Assembly: GCF_024345975.1 (NCBI RefSeq)
Contig: NZ_JAGQCD010000007.1
Location: 62,001-126,000 of the forward strand
Length of the DNA: 64,000 bases
Direction: 5' to 3'
Source: Cyanobium sp. Cruz-8D1
GTDB taxonomy: Bacteria; Cyanobacteriota; Cyanobacteriia; PCC-6307; Cyanobiaceae
The position numbers were made by a program, and so were the translations under genes. The notes beneath the pieces were generated by a model. It had not been told where the DNA came from and searched no databases. It saw only the letters and a list, made by a program, of their open reading frames with translations. Positions 37,332-45,675 of the stretch are shown here, piece after piece (position 1 is the first letter of the stretch; each line of letters starts with the position of its first letter).

Positions 37332-37340
37332 GTGTGAGGA
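37332..37340 (+). promoter_or_regulatory. GTGTGAGGA leader site of porin C (Yfr1-complementary, overlaps RBS)
   Basis: Identical 9-mer ending 3 nt before the ATG of porin C. The flanks differ from those of copy A (GGTGTGAGGACCAATG), so the 9-mer itself is what has been conserved. Confidence 0.6.
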
Positions 37341-37343
37341 CCA

Positions 37344-39170
37344 ATGAAACCCTTCCAGCAACTTCTGCTGGCGCCGGTAGCCCTTGGGCTGCTGTCGCCA
37401 CTTGCCGCTTCCGCCGGTGAGATCGCCCCCACCCAGAGGGCAGAGATCTCCACCTACATGGAGCAGCAGGACATCGATCGCTTCAAGGCCTGGGAAGCTC
37501 AGAACCAGGTCACGAGCGTCAACCAGTTTTCCGACGTCAAGCCCACCGACTGGGCTTTCCAGGCCCTTTCCAACCTGGTGGATCGTTACGGCTGCGTCGC
37601 CGGCTATCCCAATGGCACCTTCAAGGGCGGCCAGGCCATGACCCGGTTTGAGGCGGCGGCCCTGCTGAACGCCTGCCTCGACCGCATCACGGAAGTGACC
37701 GACGAGCTCAAGCGGCTGATGGACGAGTTCGAGAAGGAACTCGCCGTGCTGCGCGGCCGGGTGGATGGCCTGGAGGCCAAGGTGGGTGAGCTGGAAGCCA
37801 CCCAGTTCTCCACCACCACCAAGCTCCAGGGTGATGCCGTCTTCGTGATCGGCGCCAACAGCTTCGGCGGCAGCCAGGGCAACCCGAACACCGCGGCCTT
37901 CCTGCCCTTGGGTGCTAACCCCAACAGTGCGTTGCCGGCCACCAACGCCAATGCGAACCGCTTCCCCGCCAACAATCGCCGCGACTGGGGGGGCACGGTG
38001 TTCAACTATGACCTCCGCCTCAACCTCCTCACCAGCTTCACCGGTAAGGACCTGCTCTACACCCGTCTGCGGGCCGGCAACTTCCAGAACAGCCCCTTCG
38101 GAGGCAACCCCTACAACCTGATGGCCCTGGATCGGGCCTTCTCCTCCAACGTGGGCAGTGCTGCCGGCAGCACCGGCAACGACATCGTTTCTATCGATCG
38201 TCTGTACTACCGCTTCCCGATCGGCCGCGACTTCACGGCCCTTCTCGGCGCCAAAGCCCGGAACACCGAGTTCCTGGCCGTGACGCCCTGGTTTTACAAC
38301 AGCGGCATCCTTGATGTCTTCACCCTGCACGGTGCCCCCGGCACCTACAACAAGGCCACCGGTTCCACCTTCGGCCTGATGTGGAAACAGAACGTCAAAA
38401 AAGGTAAGCCCTTCTTTGCTCTTTCGACGGCTTACGTCGCCCCCAGGGGCGACAACGGCAACCCCAACCAGGGTGGTCTGCTGACTGAGCGCAGTGGCGG
38501 CACCTGGACCACCCAGGCCGGCATCGCTGGCAAGCAATGGCGTTTCGCCTTTGCCTGGAGCTATGTCCAGTGTGGAACCAACTTCCGCAGGGGCACCCAG
38601 TTCGCCCAGCCTGGCGTGGACTGCACCAACATCACCACCCCCGCTGGAATCGAGAACAACGGCGGCAGTGCCTCCTACTCCAACAACTTCGCCACGACCC
38701 TGGCCTGGCAGCCCAAAAAGAGCGGCTGGCTCCCCTCCATCAACCTGGGCTGGGGCTACAACGCCTTGACCCAGCCGGAGCTGAACCCACTGACCTCCGC
38801 GGTTCGGGTCGGACGCACCACGGTGAACCTTCCCAACGGCTTCAGCCGGGTCCCCACCTTCAGTGAGTCGACCAACCGCGCCGCCAGCCAGTCCTGGAGC
38901 GTGGGCCTGCAATGGTCCGACGTGTTCATGAAGGGCAATGCCCTCGGCATGGCTGTGGGTCAGCCGGTGTTCGCCACCTCGCTGCGCAACGGCGAAACCC
39001 CCCAGGACGGCAACTACGCCTGGGAGTGGTGGTATCGGTTCCAGGTCACCGACAACATCAGCGTGACCCCGGCTCTGTTCTATCTGAGCCGCCCCAACGG
39101 TCAGTTCACCACCGCTGGCCAGTCGAGCAGCGTGCTCGGCGCCCTGATCCAGACCCAGTTCAAGTTCTGA
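37344..39170 (+). CDS. Iron uptake porin, SLH plus OprB type (copy C)
   Basis: 608-residue paralogue of copy A. The signal peptide MKPFQQLLLAPVALGLLSPLAASA is followed by an acidic insert (MEQQDIDRFKAWEAQ) not present in A. The SLH and coiled-coil region is nearly identical to A, while the OprB barrel is much more diverged; it ends QTQFKF. The near-identical 5' halves and diverged 3' halves suggest gene conversion or selection on the SLH part. It has its own terminator. Confidence 0.93.
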   Translation: MKPFQQLLLAPVALGLLSPLAASAGEIAPTQRAEISTYMEQQDIDRFKAWEAQNQVTSVNQFSDVKPTDWAFQALSNLVDRYGCVAGYPNGTFKGGQAMTRFEAAALLNACLDRITEVTDELKRLMDEFEKELAVLRGRVDGLEAKVGELEATQFSTTTKLQGDAVFVIGANSFGGSQGNPNTAAFLPLGANPNSALPATNANANRFPANNRRDWGGTVFNYDLRLNLLTSFTGKDLLYTRLRAGNFQNSPFGGNPYNLMALDRAFSSNVGSAAGSTGNDIVSIDRLYYRFPIGRDFTALLGAKARNTEFLAVTPWFYNSGILDVFTLHGAPGTYNKATGSTFGLMWKQNVKKGKPFFALSTAYVAPRGDNGNPNQGGLLTERSGGTWTTQAGIAGKQWRFAFAWSYVQCGTNFRRGTQFAQPGVDCTNITTPAGIENNGGSASYSNNFATTLAWQPKKSGWLPSINLGWGYNALTQPELNPLTSAVRVGRTTVNLPNGFSRVPTFSESTNRAASQSWSVGLQWSDVFMKGNALGMAVGQPVFATSLRNGETPQDGNYAWEWWYRFQVTDNISVTPALFYLSRPNGQFTTAGQSSSVLGALIQTQFKF

Positions 39171-39188
39171 TCCTCCGGTTTCACCCTT

Positions 39189-39195
39189 CCTCACA
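39189..39195 (+). promoter_or_regulatory. CCTCACA motif in the 3' region of porin C
   Basis: The sequence TTCCTCACAACC sits between the stop codon and the terminator; TCCTCACA pairs over 8 nt with TGTGAGGA in the porin leaders. The position matches copies A and B. Confidence 0.45.
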
Positions 39196-39202
39196 ACCCC
39201 CT

Positions 39203-39229
39203 GCCCCCCCTCAAGGGGGGCTTTTTTTT
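39203..39229 (+). terminator. Intrinsic terminator of porin C
   Basis: Stem GCCCCCC / GGGGGGC with a short CTCAA-type loop, followed by eight Ts. Confidence 0.93.
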
Positions 39230-39285
39230 GGACGCCGGCGGGCTGGCCCATCGGCGATGCTGGGTCCAGACGGCGCTGCCAGCGC

Positions 39286-39963
39286 ATGGCCAGGACCCCA
39301 GCCGACCACTACGCCACCCTTGGGGTCCCCCCCGGGGCCACCACCGCCGAGATCAAGGCCGCCTACCGAGCCCTCGTCAAACGGCATCACCCGGATGCCG
39401 GCGGTGATCAGCGCACGATCCTGGCCCTCAATGCCGCCTGGGAGGTGCTCAGGGACGGCGACCGTCGCCGCCATTACGACCACGGCTCCGGCCTGGGGGT
39501 GGCGGTTCCGCCGCGCCCCGGTGGACATGGTTCAGGCCCACGCCGTGGCGCCGGGGCGGCCAGCGACGAGGAACTTCTGGGCTGGCTCCAGCAGGTGTAC
39601 GTGCCGATTGATCGGTTGATCGGCCAGGTGATCAACCCCTTCCCGGCCCAGCTGCGCTCCCTGGCGGCCGACCCCTACGACGACGAGCTGATGGAGGTCT
39701 TCTGCGCCTTTCTCGAACAGAGCCGCTCGCGGATGGAGAAAGTGGAAGCCCTCTACCGCTCCCGGGCCTGCCCGGCGGCGGCGAGGGGATTCGGCCTCAG
39801 CCTCTACCACTGCCTCAGCCAGGTGCAGGATGCCCTGGTGGAGCTGGAGCGTTACACCATGGGCTACGTGGACAGCTACCTGCATGACGGCAAGGAGATG
39901 CTGCGCGAAGCCCGGCTGCGCCGCAGCCGGCTGAAGGAGGAACGGCGCCGGGTGGAGCTTTAG
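39286..39963 (+). CDS. J-domain (DnaJ-like) protein
   Basis: 225 residues. The N-terminal J domain (about 6-68) has YATLGVPPGATTAEIKAAYR and the essential HPD motif in KRHHPDAGGDQ. A Gly/Pro linker follows, then a helical C-terminal domain (EELLGWLQQVYVPIDRLIGQ, DPYDDELMEVFCAFLEQSR) ending in a basic helix. It would recruit a DnaK partner; the client is unknown. Its stop overlaps the ndhO stop by 4 nt (convergent). Confidence 0.9.
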   Translation: MARTPADHYATLGVPPGATTAEIKAAYRALVKRHHPDAGGDQRTILALNAAWEVLRDGDRRRHYDHGSGLGVAVPPRPGGHGSGPRRGAGAASDEELLGWLQQVYVPIDRLIGQVINPFPAQLRSLAADPYDDELMEVFCAFLEQSRSRMEKVEALYRSRACPAAARGFGLSLYHCLSQVQDALVELERYTMGYVDSYLHDGKEMLREARLRRSRLKEERRRVEL

Positions 39964-40205
39964 GCGGCGGGCATCGCCTCGAGCTGGTCGAGCCGCAACC
40001 ACACATCAGGAACGGGCCGGCTCCAGCGCAGCTGGGCGTAACTCCCCTGGATGGCAAGGATCTCCCCGGGCCCCTCAAACAGGTAGCTAGGGGCCACCGG
40101 ATCACTGGCTCCCGCCTCAAGGCTGTTGGTGTAGGCCGTCCTGTTCACCCTTACCAGGGCACCCTTCTTGAGGCTCAAGGCAGCGGCAGGCGTGGAGTCA
40201 GCCAT
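39960..40205 (-). CDS. ndhO: NAD(P)H-quinone oxidoreductase subunit O
   Basis: Small peripheral NDH-1 subunit found only in oxygenic phototrophs. The 81-residue product from ATG 40205 has LKKGALVRVNRTAY, SYLFEGPGEILAIQGSYAQLRW and PDVWLRLDQLE, the family signature with its SH3-like fold. The upstream in-frame ATG at 40259 would add 18 unlikely residues. It is divergent from the epimerase gene. Confidence 0.93.
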   Translation of the reverse strand: MADSTPAAALSLKKGALVRVNRTAYTNSLEAGASDPVAPSYLFEGPGEILAIQGSYAQLRWSRPVPDVWLRLDQLEAMPAA

Positions 40206-40282
40206 CTTGGGAAGGTGCGATCGGCCCAGGGTAGGGCTGCCGGAACCTAACCTCGGCACTGGACTGCGACGGACCTGTAGGC

Positions 40283-41218
40283 ATGCGATTGCTTCTGCTC
40301 GGATGCACGGGTTTCGTCGGCCGGGAGCTGGTGCCGTTCCTGCTCAATCTTGGTCACCAGCTCACCCTGGTGAGCCGGCGGCCCCGGCCGGCCAGCGAGG
40401 CGGCCGATCCCAGGATCACCAACCTCTGCTTCGATCTTGCCGATCCGGCCAGCTGGTGCCAGCCCCCGTTGCTCGAGGCCCTGGCAGCGGCCGATGGGGT
40501 GGTCAACCTGGCCGGGGAGTCGATTGCCGATCAGCGCTGGACGCCTGCCTACCGCCAGCGCCTGCTCGATAGCCGCCTGGTCACCACCTCGCAGCTGGTG
40601 CGGGCGATGGCGGGGCTGGCCAAGCCTCCCTCGGTGCTGGTGAGCGGATCGGCGGTGGGCTACTACGGCACGAGCCTGGACGGGTGCTTCACGGAAGCCA
40701 GCCCGCCGGGCGACGATTTCCTGGCCCGACTCTGCGCCCGCTGGGAAGCCGCCACCCAGGTCGCCCCTGAGGCCTGCCGCGTTGTGGTGTTGCGGGTCGG
40801 CATCGTCATCGGAGCCGATGGCGGGGCCCTCGGCAAGATGCTGCCCGTGTTTCGGGCCGGGTTCGGCGGGCCGGTGGGCAGCGGCCAGCAATGGATGAGC
40901 TGGATTCAACGCCACGATCTCTGCCGGCTGATCGCCACTGCCCTGGAAGACGTCGCCTACGCCGGCCCCTATAACGCCGTGGCACCGGAGCCCACCCGGA
41001 TGGCGATTTTCGCCTCCACCCTCGGCCGCGTCCTGGGACGGCCCAGCCTGCTGCCCGTGCCTGGCCCCCTGCTGCAACTGCTGCTCGGTGATGGCGCCAA
41101 GGTGGTGCTGGAGGGGCAGCAGGTCAGGCCCGAACGGCTGCTCGCCCAGGGCTTCCACTTCCAGTTCACCGACCTCAGCGCTGCCCTCGCCGCTGCCACC
41201 AGCCCAGAGCACCGCTGA
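40283..41218 (+). CDS. TIGR01777-type SDR epimerase (SulA/YfcH-like)
   Basis: Extended SDR NAD(P)-binding protein of 311 residues with MRLLLLGCTGFVGRELVPFL at the N-terminus. It also has GVVNLAGESIADQRWTPAYRQ and SGSAVGYYGTS (catalytic Ser and Tyr). The C-terminal DUF1731-like end contains VLEGQQVRPERLLAQGFHFQ. The family includes plant GC1/SulA, linked to plastid division, but substrate and role are unsettled. It overlaps the convergent small membrane gene by 44 nt. Confidence 0.9.
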   Translation: MRLLLLGCTGFVGRELVPFLLNLGHQLTLVSRRPRPASEAADPRITNLCFDLADPASWCQPPLLEALAAADGVVNLAGESIADQRWTPAYRQRLLDSRLVTTSQLVRAMAGLAKPPSVLVSGSAVGYYGTSLDGCFTEASPPGDDFLARLCARWEAATQVAPEACRVVVLRVGIVIGADGGALGKMLPVFRAGFGGPVGSGQQWMSWIQRHDLCRLIATALEDVAYAGPYNAVAPEPTRMAIFASTLGRVLGRPSLLPVPGPLLQLLLGDGAKVVLEGQQVRPERLLAQGFHFQFTDLSAALAAATSPEHR

Positions 41219-41435
41219 GCAGCGCTGCGGCCATCAGCAGGCCGATCGCCGGGGTGAACAGCGGTTGCCACAGCTGCTGGAAGAGTTCCAGGGGCCCGTC
41301 CAGCTGCTGGCCATGCAGCACCACCGCTACGGCGAAGAAGAGGGCTCCGGCCAGCACGAGGAAGACATCGGCCACCAGCACGATGTCGAGGACGCGGCGC
41401 AGCTGGGCGCCGGGGCCCGTGGCGGGAGTGCTCAT
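41175..41435 (-). CDS. Small two-helix membrane protein
   Basis: 86 residues with two hydrophobic helices (about 18-41 LVADVFLVLAGALFFAVAVV and 59-78 LFTPAIGLLMAAALLSGA). They are separated by a short polar loop (HGQQLDGPLELFQQLWQ), with a basic end (WWQRRGQR). No family recognised; the layout suggests a conserved picocyanobacterial membrane protein. It overlaps the epimerase 3' end. Confidence 0.65.
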   Translation of the reverse strand: MSTPATGPGAQLRRVLDIVLVADVFLVLAGALFFAVAVVLHGQQLDGPLELFQQLWQPLFTPAIGLLMAAALLSGALGWWQRRGQR

Positions 41436-41503
41436 GCCGTTGGGGTGAACCGGGAGGAGGCGGAAATCCCGGCTGTGCCCAAACCTAAACTCGTCCGGAC
41501 TTG

Positions 41504-42727
41504 GTGTCCCGTGTGCCCCGTTCCCCTGCTCCCAGGATCCTGCTGATCAGCAACGGTCATGGGGAGGATCTCAATGGGGGGTTGATCGCCGATGGTCTGC
41601 GCCAGTGTTCGCCCGGGCTGGAACTGGCGGCCCTGCCGATCGTCGGCGCCGGCTCGGCCTATGGAGGCCGGGGTCTGCCGCTCCTGTTCCAGGGCCGGAC
41701 CCTGCCGTCCGGAGGCATGGTGTACCAGGGCCTCAACATCTGGAAGGATCTGGCGGCCGGCTGGCTGCAGCAGAGCGTGGCGCAGCTCTGGATCGCCTGG
41801 CGCCAGGGCCGTCACTACGACCTGGTGGTCAGCATCGGTGACCATGTCCCCCTGATCTTCGCCCTGCTCACCGGGCGGCCGACGGTGGTGTTCCTGGTCT
41901 CCACCTCAAGCTTTTACGAGGGCCGGCTGCGGCTCTCCGCCCTCACCCGCTGGTGTTGCCGCCGCCGGCGGGTGCGGCTGGTGCTGACCCGTGATGCCTT
42001 CACCGCCACCGACCTCCAGGCCCAGGGCCTGGCCAAGGCCCTGTTCCTTGGTTACCCGATCATGGATCTGCCCGCCCCTGACCCCGGCCAGGTGGCCCGG
42101 CTGCCGGGCAGCCGCACCCTGGCGCTGGTGCCCGGCAGCCGCTTCCCGGAGGCGCTGCACAATCTGGTGCTGATGCTGCGTCTCTGCAGCCAGCTGGGGG
42201 GCCTGGTCGGGGATGGCCGCTGGCGTTTTCTCGTCGCCGTGGTGGAGAGCCCGAACTGGCGGCAGCTGGAACCCATGGCCGCGTCGATCGGCTGGCATCT
42301 GTCCGATGGGGTGCTGCGCTCCGCCGCCGCCGATCTCGAGGTGCAGCTGCTTCCGGGCGCCCTGGCGTCGATTCTGGCTGCCAGTGATCTGGTGGTGGGC
42401 ATGGCCGGCACCGCTGTGGAGCAGGCGGTGGGCTTCGGACGGCCGGTGGTGCAGCTGGTGGGACGCGGCCCCCAGTTCAGCTATGCCTTCGCCGAATCCC
42501 AGATGCGGCTGCTGGGTCCCACCGTCCACACCGTGGGGCGGCGTCCGGCCAAGAGCGACGAGCTTGAGCAGGCCGCCGGGCTGATTCTGCGCCTGCTGGC
42601 CGACACCGATCTGCCGGAACGCTGTGCGCTGGCCGCCGTTGAGCGGGTCGGGCCAGCGGGGGGCTCGCGGCGCATCGCTGAAGCCGTGCTCGACACCCTC
42701 GCCCAGGGCCGGCCCGCGCTCAGCTGA
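41504..42727 (+). CDS. Lipid-A-disaccharide synthase-related protein (TIGR03492 type)
   Basis: About 407 residues, GT-B-like fold. It begins RILLISNGHGEDLNGGLIADGL and contains VSIGDHVPLIFALLTGRP, TLALVPGSRFPEALHNL, ASDLVVGMAGTAVEQAVGFGRPVVQL. This is a cyanobacterial and plant-plastid family related to LpxB but separate from it; activity is unproven. The start is unclear: TTG 41501, GTG 41504 or GTG 41513 all fit. The last 8 nt overlap the convergent TPR gene. Confidence 0.87.
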   Translation: MSRVPRSPAPRILLISNGHGEDLNGGLIADGLRQCSPGLELAALPIVGAGSAYGGRGLPLLFQGRTLPSGGMVYQGLNIWKDLAAGWLQQSVAQLWIAWRQGRHYDLVVSIGDHVPLIFALLTGRPTVVFLVSTSSFYEGRLRLSALTRWCCRRRRVRLVLTRDAFTATDLQAQGLAKALFLGYPIMDLPAPDPGQVARLPGSRTLALVPGSRFPEALHNLVLMLRLCSQLGGLVGDGRWRFLVAVVESPNWRQLEPMAASIGWHLSDGVLRSAAADLEVQLLPGALASILAASDLVVGMAGTAVEQAVGFGRPVVQLVGRGPQFSYAFAESQMRLLGPTVHTVGRRPAKSDELEQAAGLILRLLADTDLPERCALAAVERVGPAGGSRRIAEAVLDTLAQGRPALS

Positions 42728-43136
42728 GCCAGGCCTTCACCTTCTCCAGGGCCTGCCAGCCTGGCCGCCGCTGCAGGCCATCGGCGATCGAGCCCTGCAG
42801 TTCGCCCGCCAGCTCGGGGGCCATCAGCATCACGCGCTTGACCACGTCGATGTGCTCCCTGACCCCCTTGGCGCCGGTCTCCAGCATCGCCACGCTCAGG
42901 TTGATGCGGGCCTGGGGGTCCTGGGGATTGAGTTTCACCGCGTTGCGGGCCGAGGGCAGCGCCGCCTGGGGTTGGTCGAGCAGCAACTGCAACCAGGCCA
43001 GGCAGGTCCAGCCCGCCGACTGGCGCGGTTCCTGGGCCGTGATCTGCAGGAACTCATCAATCAGGTCTTCGGGCGCCGCCCCCTGCTGGTAGCGGGCGAT
43101 GGCCTGGTCGAAGCGGGAGTCCTGCGGGGCCGTCAT
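42720..43136 (-). CDS. Small TPR-repeat protein
   Basis: 138 residues with helical repeats of TPR type (FDQAIARYQQGAAPEDLIDEFLQI, SAGWTCLAWLQLLLDQPQAALPSARNAVKLNPQDPQARINLSVAML). It also has a C-terminal region HIDVVKRVMLMAPELAGELQGSI. Likely a soluble interaction protein. ATG 43136 is preferred to ATG 43181, which would add a Pro-rich leader. Confidence 0.82.
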   Translation of the reverse strand: MTAPQDSRFDQAIARYQQGAAPEDLIDEFLQITAQEPRQSAGWTCLAWLQLLLDQPQAALPSARNAVKLNPQDPQARINLSVAMLETGAKGVREHIDVVKRVMLMAPELAGELQGSIADGLQRRPGWQALEKVKAWLS

Positions 43137-43214
43137 GGCGGCGGGGGGTGGCTGAAGGGGTTCGTCAGACTCCCACGCCATGGGGCCGTGGCGCCACCGA
43201 CGGGGGGGCCGGCC

Positions 43215-43625
43215 TCAGACAGCGAAGGAGCTGCCGCAGCCGCAGGTCTGGGACGCGTTGGGGTTAGTGAAGTTGAAGCCGCCGCCGATCAGGGCCGAAG
43301 AGAAATCCAGCTGCATGCCATAGATGTACAGCAGGCTCTTGGGGTCACAGACCACCCGGAAACTCGGGGCACCGGCGGGTTCGTAGGTGTAGGTCTCGTC
43401 GTCGCCAAGGATCTCCGCGCCCTCGATGAAATCCATCGTGTAGCTCATGCCGCTGCAGCCGCCGGAGCGCACGCCCACCCGCAGCACCTTGTCGCCCCCC
43501 TGCGAGGCCATCAGGGTGCCGAGCTGGCGCATGGCGGGCTCGGTGATCAGGATGCCCTTGCCGTCCACGCCGGCGGTGGCTGTGACGGCTGCTGTGGCGC
43601 TGGGGGTCTGAACGGGGCTGCTCAT
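43215..43625 (-). CDS. A-type iron-sulfur carrier (HesB/IscA/SufA family)
   Basis: 136-residue Fe-S cluster carrier or scaffold. The three ligand cysteines are present: Cys57 in VRSGGCSGMSY and Cys128/Cys130 in QTCGCGSSF. The first ~20 residues are Ala/Thr-rich and not part of the fold. ATG 43625 was chosen. It is divergent from crtQ across 129 nt. Whether it is SufA or IscA in role is not shown. Confidence 0.93.
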   Translation of the reverse strand: MSSPVQTPSATAAVTATAGVDGKGILITEPAMRQLGTLMASQGGDKVLRVGVRSGGCSGMSYTMDFIEGAEILGDDETYTYEPAGAPSFRVVCDPKSLLYIYGMQLDFSSALIGGGFNFTNPNASQTCGCGSSFAV

Positions 43626-43754
43626 CGGGCGTTGGGGGGTCGGATGGGAGGGATCGGGCCGCCGGACGACGCGGTGAGAGTCCACTCTATGGAGATCCAT
43701 CCTCGGTGGGTAGGCTCCAGTCCATAGAGTCAGGATCTTCGCGGGACTCCAAGG

Positions 43755-45230
43755 GTGCGGGTTGCCATCGTGGGTGCGGGTCTGGCCGGTCTGAGTGCGG
43801 CCGTCGATCTGGTCGACGCCGGTCATGCGGTGGACCTCTACGAATCCCGCCCGTTCATGGGGGGCAAGGTCGGCAGCTGGGAGGACCCGGACGGCAACCA
43901 CATCGAGATGGGGCTGCACGTCTTCTTTTTCAACTACGCCAACCTTTTCGCCCTGATGCGCAAGGTGGGTGCCTTCGACAACCTTCTGCCCAAGGAGCAC
44001 TGGCACCTGTTCGTCAACCGCGGCGGGGACCTGCGGGCCCTGGATTTCCGTTTTCCCGTGGGGGCTCCGTTCAACGGCCTCAAAGCCTTTTTCACCACGT
44101 CCCAGCTTGACTGGATCGACAAGCTGCGCAATGCCCTGGCGCTCGGCACCAGTCCGATCGTCCGGGGGCTGGTCGATTACGACGGGGCCATGACGGTGAT
44201 CCGCTCGCTGGATGCGATCAGTTTCCAGCAATGGTTTCTGAGCCATGGGGGCAGCTCCAGGAGCCTGAAGAGGCTGTGGAACCCGATTGCCTACGCGCTG
44301 GGATTCATCGACTGCGAGGCTATCTCGGCCCGCTGCATGCTCACCATCTTCATGATGTTCGCCTCCAAAACGGAGGCCTCCAAGCTCAACCTGCTCAAGG
44401 GGTCCCCCCACCGCTGGCTGACCGGTCCGATCCTCGACTACATCCAGGCCCGCGGTGGCCGCCTGCACCTGCGCCACCGGGTCAGCGAGGTCCGCCACGA
44501 GGAGCGCGACGGCCAGACCGTCGTCACCTCTCTGTTGCTGGGCACCCCGGAGGGCGAAAAGCGGGTGGAGGCCGACGTCTACCTGGCCGCCTGCGACGTG
44601 CCCGGAGCCCAGCGGCTGCTGCCCCAGGCCTGGCGCCGTTTCCCTGAGTTCGCCGCCATCGACCGACTGGAAACGGTGCCGGTGGCCACCGTGCAGCTCC
44701 GTTACGACGGCTGGGTGACCGAATTGGGTGACGGGGCCGGCCCCCAGGCCCGCCGCGCCGATCTGAGCCGCCCGACCGGTCTCGACAATCTGCTTTACAC
44801 GGCCGATGCCGACTTCAGCTGCTTCGCCGATCTGGCCCTGGCCAGCCCGGCCGATTACCGGCGGGAGGGGCTGGGCTCCCTGCTGCAGTGCGTGCTCACC
44901 CCGGGGGATCCCTGGATCCCGTTGAAAACCGAGGAGATCGTCGCCCACACCGATCGCCAGGTGCGTGAATTGTTTCCCTCGGCCGCGGGGTTGCAGCTCG
45001 TCTGGAGCAACGTGGTGAAACTGGCCCAGTCGCTCTATCGGGAAGCCCCCGGCATGGAGCCCTTCCGCCCCGACCAGCGCACCCCCGTGGCCAATTTCTT
45101 TCTCGCCGGCAGCTACACCCGCCAGGACTACATCGACTCGATGGAAGGGGCCACGATGAGCGGTCGACTGGCGGCCGCTGCGATCCTTAACCAGCCCGTG
45201 GCCCTGGCCACCTGCGCGGCGGTGGCCTAG
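43755..45230 (+). CDS. crtQ: 9,9'-di-cis-zeta-carotene desaturase
   Basis: Plant-type FAD desaturase turning zeta-carotene via neurosporene into tetra-cis-lycopene. The 491-residue protein starts at GTG with [19 protein letters not shown]. It has the family text [33 protein letters not shown] and the C-terminal [26 protein letters not shown]. It is related to CrtP at 5.9 kb, but the [12 protein letters not shown] region places it with ZDS/CrtQ. An SRPBCC gene follows 10 nt later. Confidence 0.96.
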   Translation: MRVAIVGAGLAGLSAAVDLVDAGHAVDLYESRPFMGGKVGSWEDPDGNHIEMGLHVFFFNYANLFALMRKVGAFDNLLPKEHWHLFVNRGGDLRALDFRFPVGAPFNGLKAFFTTSQLDWIDKLRNALALGTSPIVRGLVDYDGAMTVIRSLDAISFQQWFLSHGGSSRSLKRLWNPIAYALGFIDCEAISARCMLTIFMMFASKTEASKLNLLKGSPHRWLTGPILDYIQARGGRLHLRHRVSEVRHEERDGQTVVTSLLLGTPEGEKRVEADVYLAACDVPGAQRLLPQAWRRFPEFAAIDRLETVPVATVQLRYDGWVTELGDGAGPQARRADLSRPTGLDNLLYTADADFSCFADLALASPADYRREGLGSLLQCVLTPGDPWIPLKTEEIVAHTDRQVRELFPSAAGLQLVWSNVVKLAQSLYREAPGMEPFRPDQRTPVANFFLAGSYTRQDYIDSMEGATMSGRLAAAAILNQPVALATCAAVA

Positions 45231-45240
45231 GAGCGAACCC

Positions 45241-45675
45241 ATGGGCAAATGGCTCGAGCACAGCGTCACCACGGAGATCCAGGCCCCGGTGGCCCGGGTC
45301 TGGGAGGTGTGGAGCGATCTGGAGGCCATGCCCCGCTGGATGCGTTGGATCGAATCGGTCGTCACCCTCGACGACCCCGACCTCACCGACTGGACGCTGG
45401 CGGCCCAGGGCTTCCGTTTCCATTGGAAGGCCCGGATCACCGAGCGGGTCCACTTGCAGAGGCTGCACTGGGAATCGGTGGGTGGCCTGCCGACCAAGGG
45501 GGGCGTGCGCTTCTATCCCCTCGGGCCCGACCGCACGGCCGTCAAGCTCACAGTGAGCTATGAACTGCCTGGTGCGCTTGCGCCCCTGATGGAACCCACC
45601 ATCATGGGGGGCATCGTCACCAGAGAATTGCAGGCCAACCTTGACCGATTTCGCGACCTGGTGGAGAAAGGGTGA
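45241..45675 (+). CDS. SRPBCC (START/Bet v1-like) ligand-binding protein
   Basis: 144-residue protein with the polyketide cyclase/COQ10-like fold. It begins WLEHSVTTEIQAPVARVWEVWSDLEAMPRWMRWIESV, later LKLTVSYELPG-like text and a long C-terminal helix (IMGGIVTRELQANLDRFRDLVE). Such proteins bind hydrophobic ligands. Placement 10 nt after crtQ on the same strand suggests a carotenoid or quinone ligand; that is inference. Confidence 0.88.
   Translation: MGKWLEHSVTTEIQAPVARVWEVWSDLEAMPRWMRWIESVVTLDDPDLTDWTLAAQGFRFHWKARITERVHLQRLHWESVGGLPTKGGVRFYPLGPDRTAVKLTVSYELPGALAPLMEPTIMGGIVTRELQANLDRFRDLVEKG

Noticed and set aside
43626-45497. Long minus-strand frame upstream of the A-type Fe-S carrier
   Set aside because: Only the C-terminal 136 codons match the family; the upstream part is antisense to crtQ.
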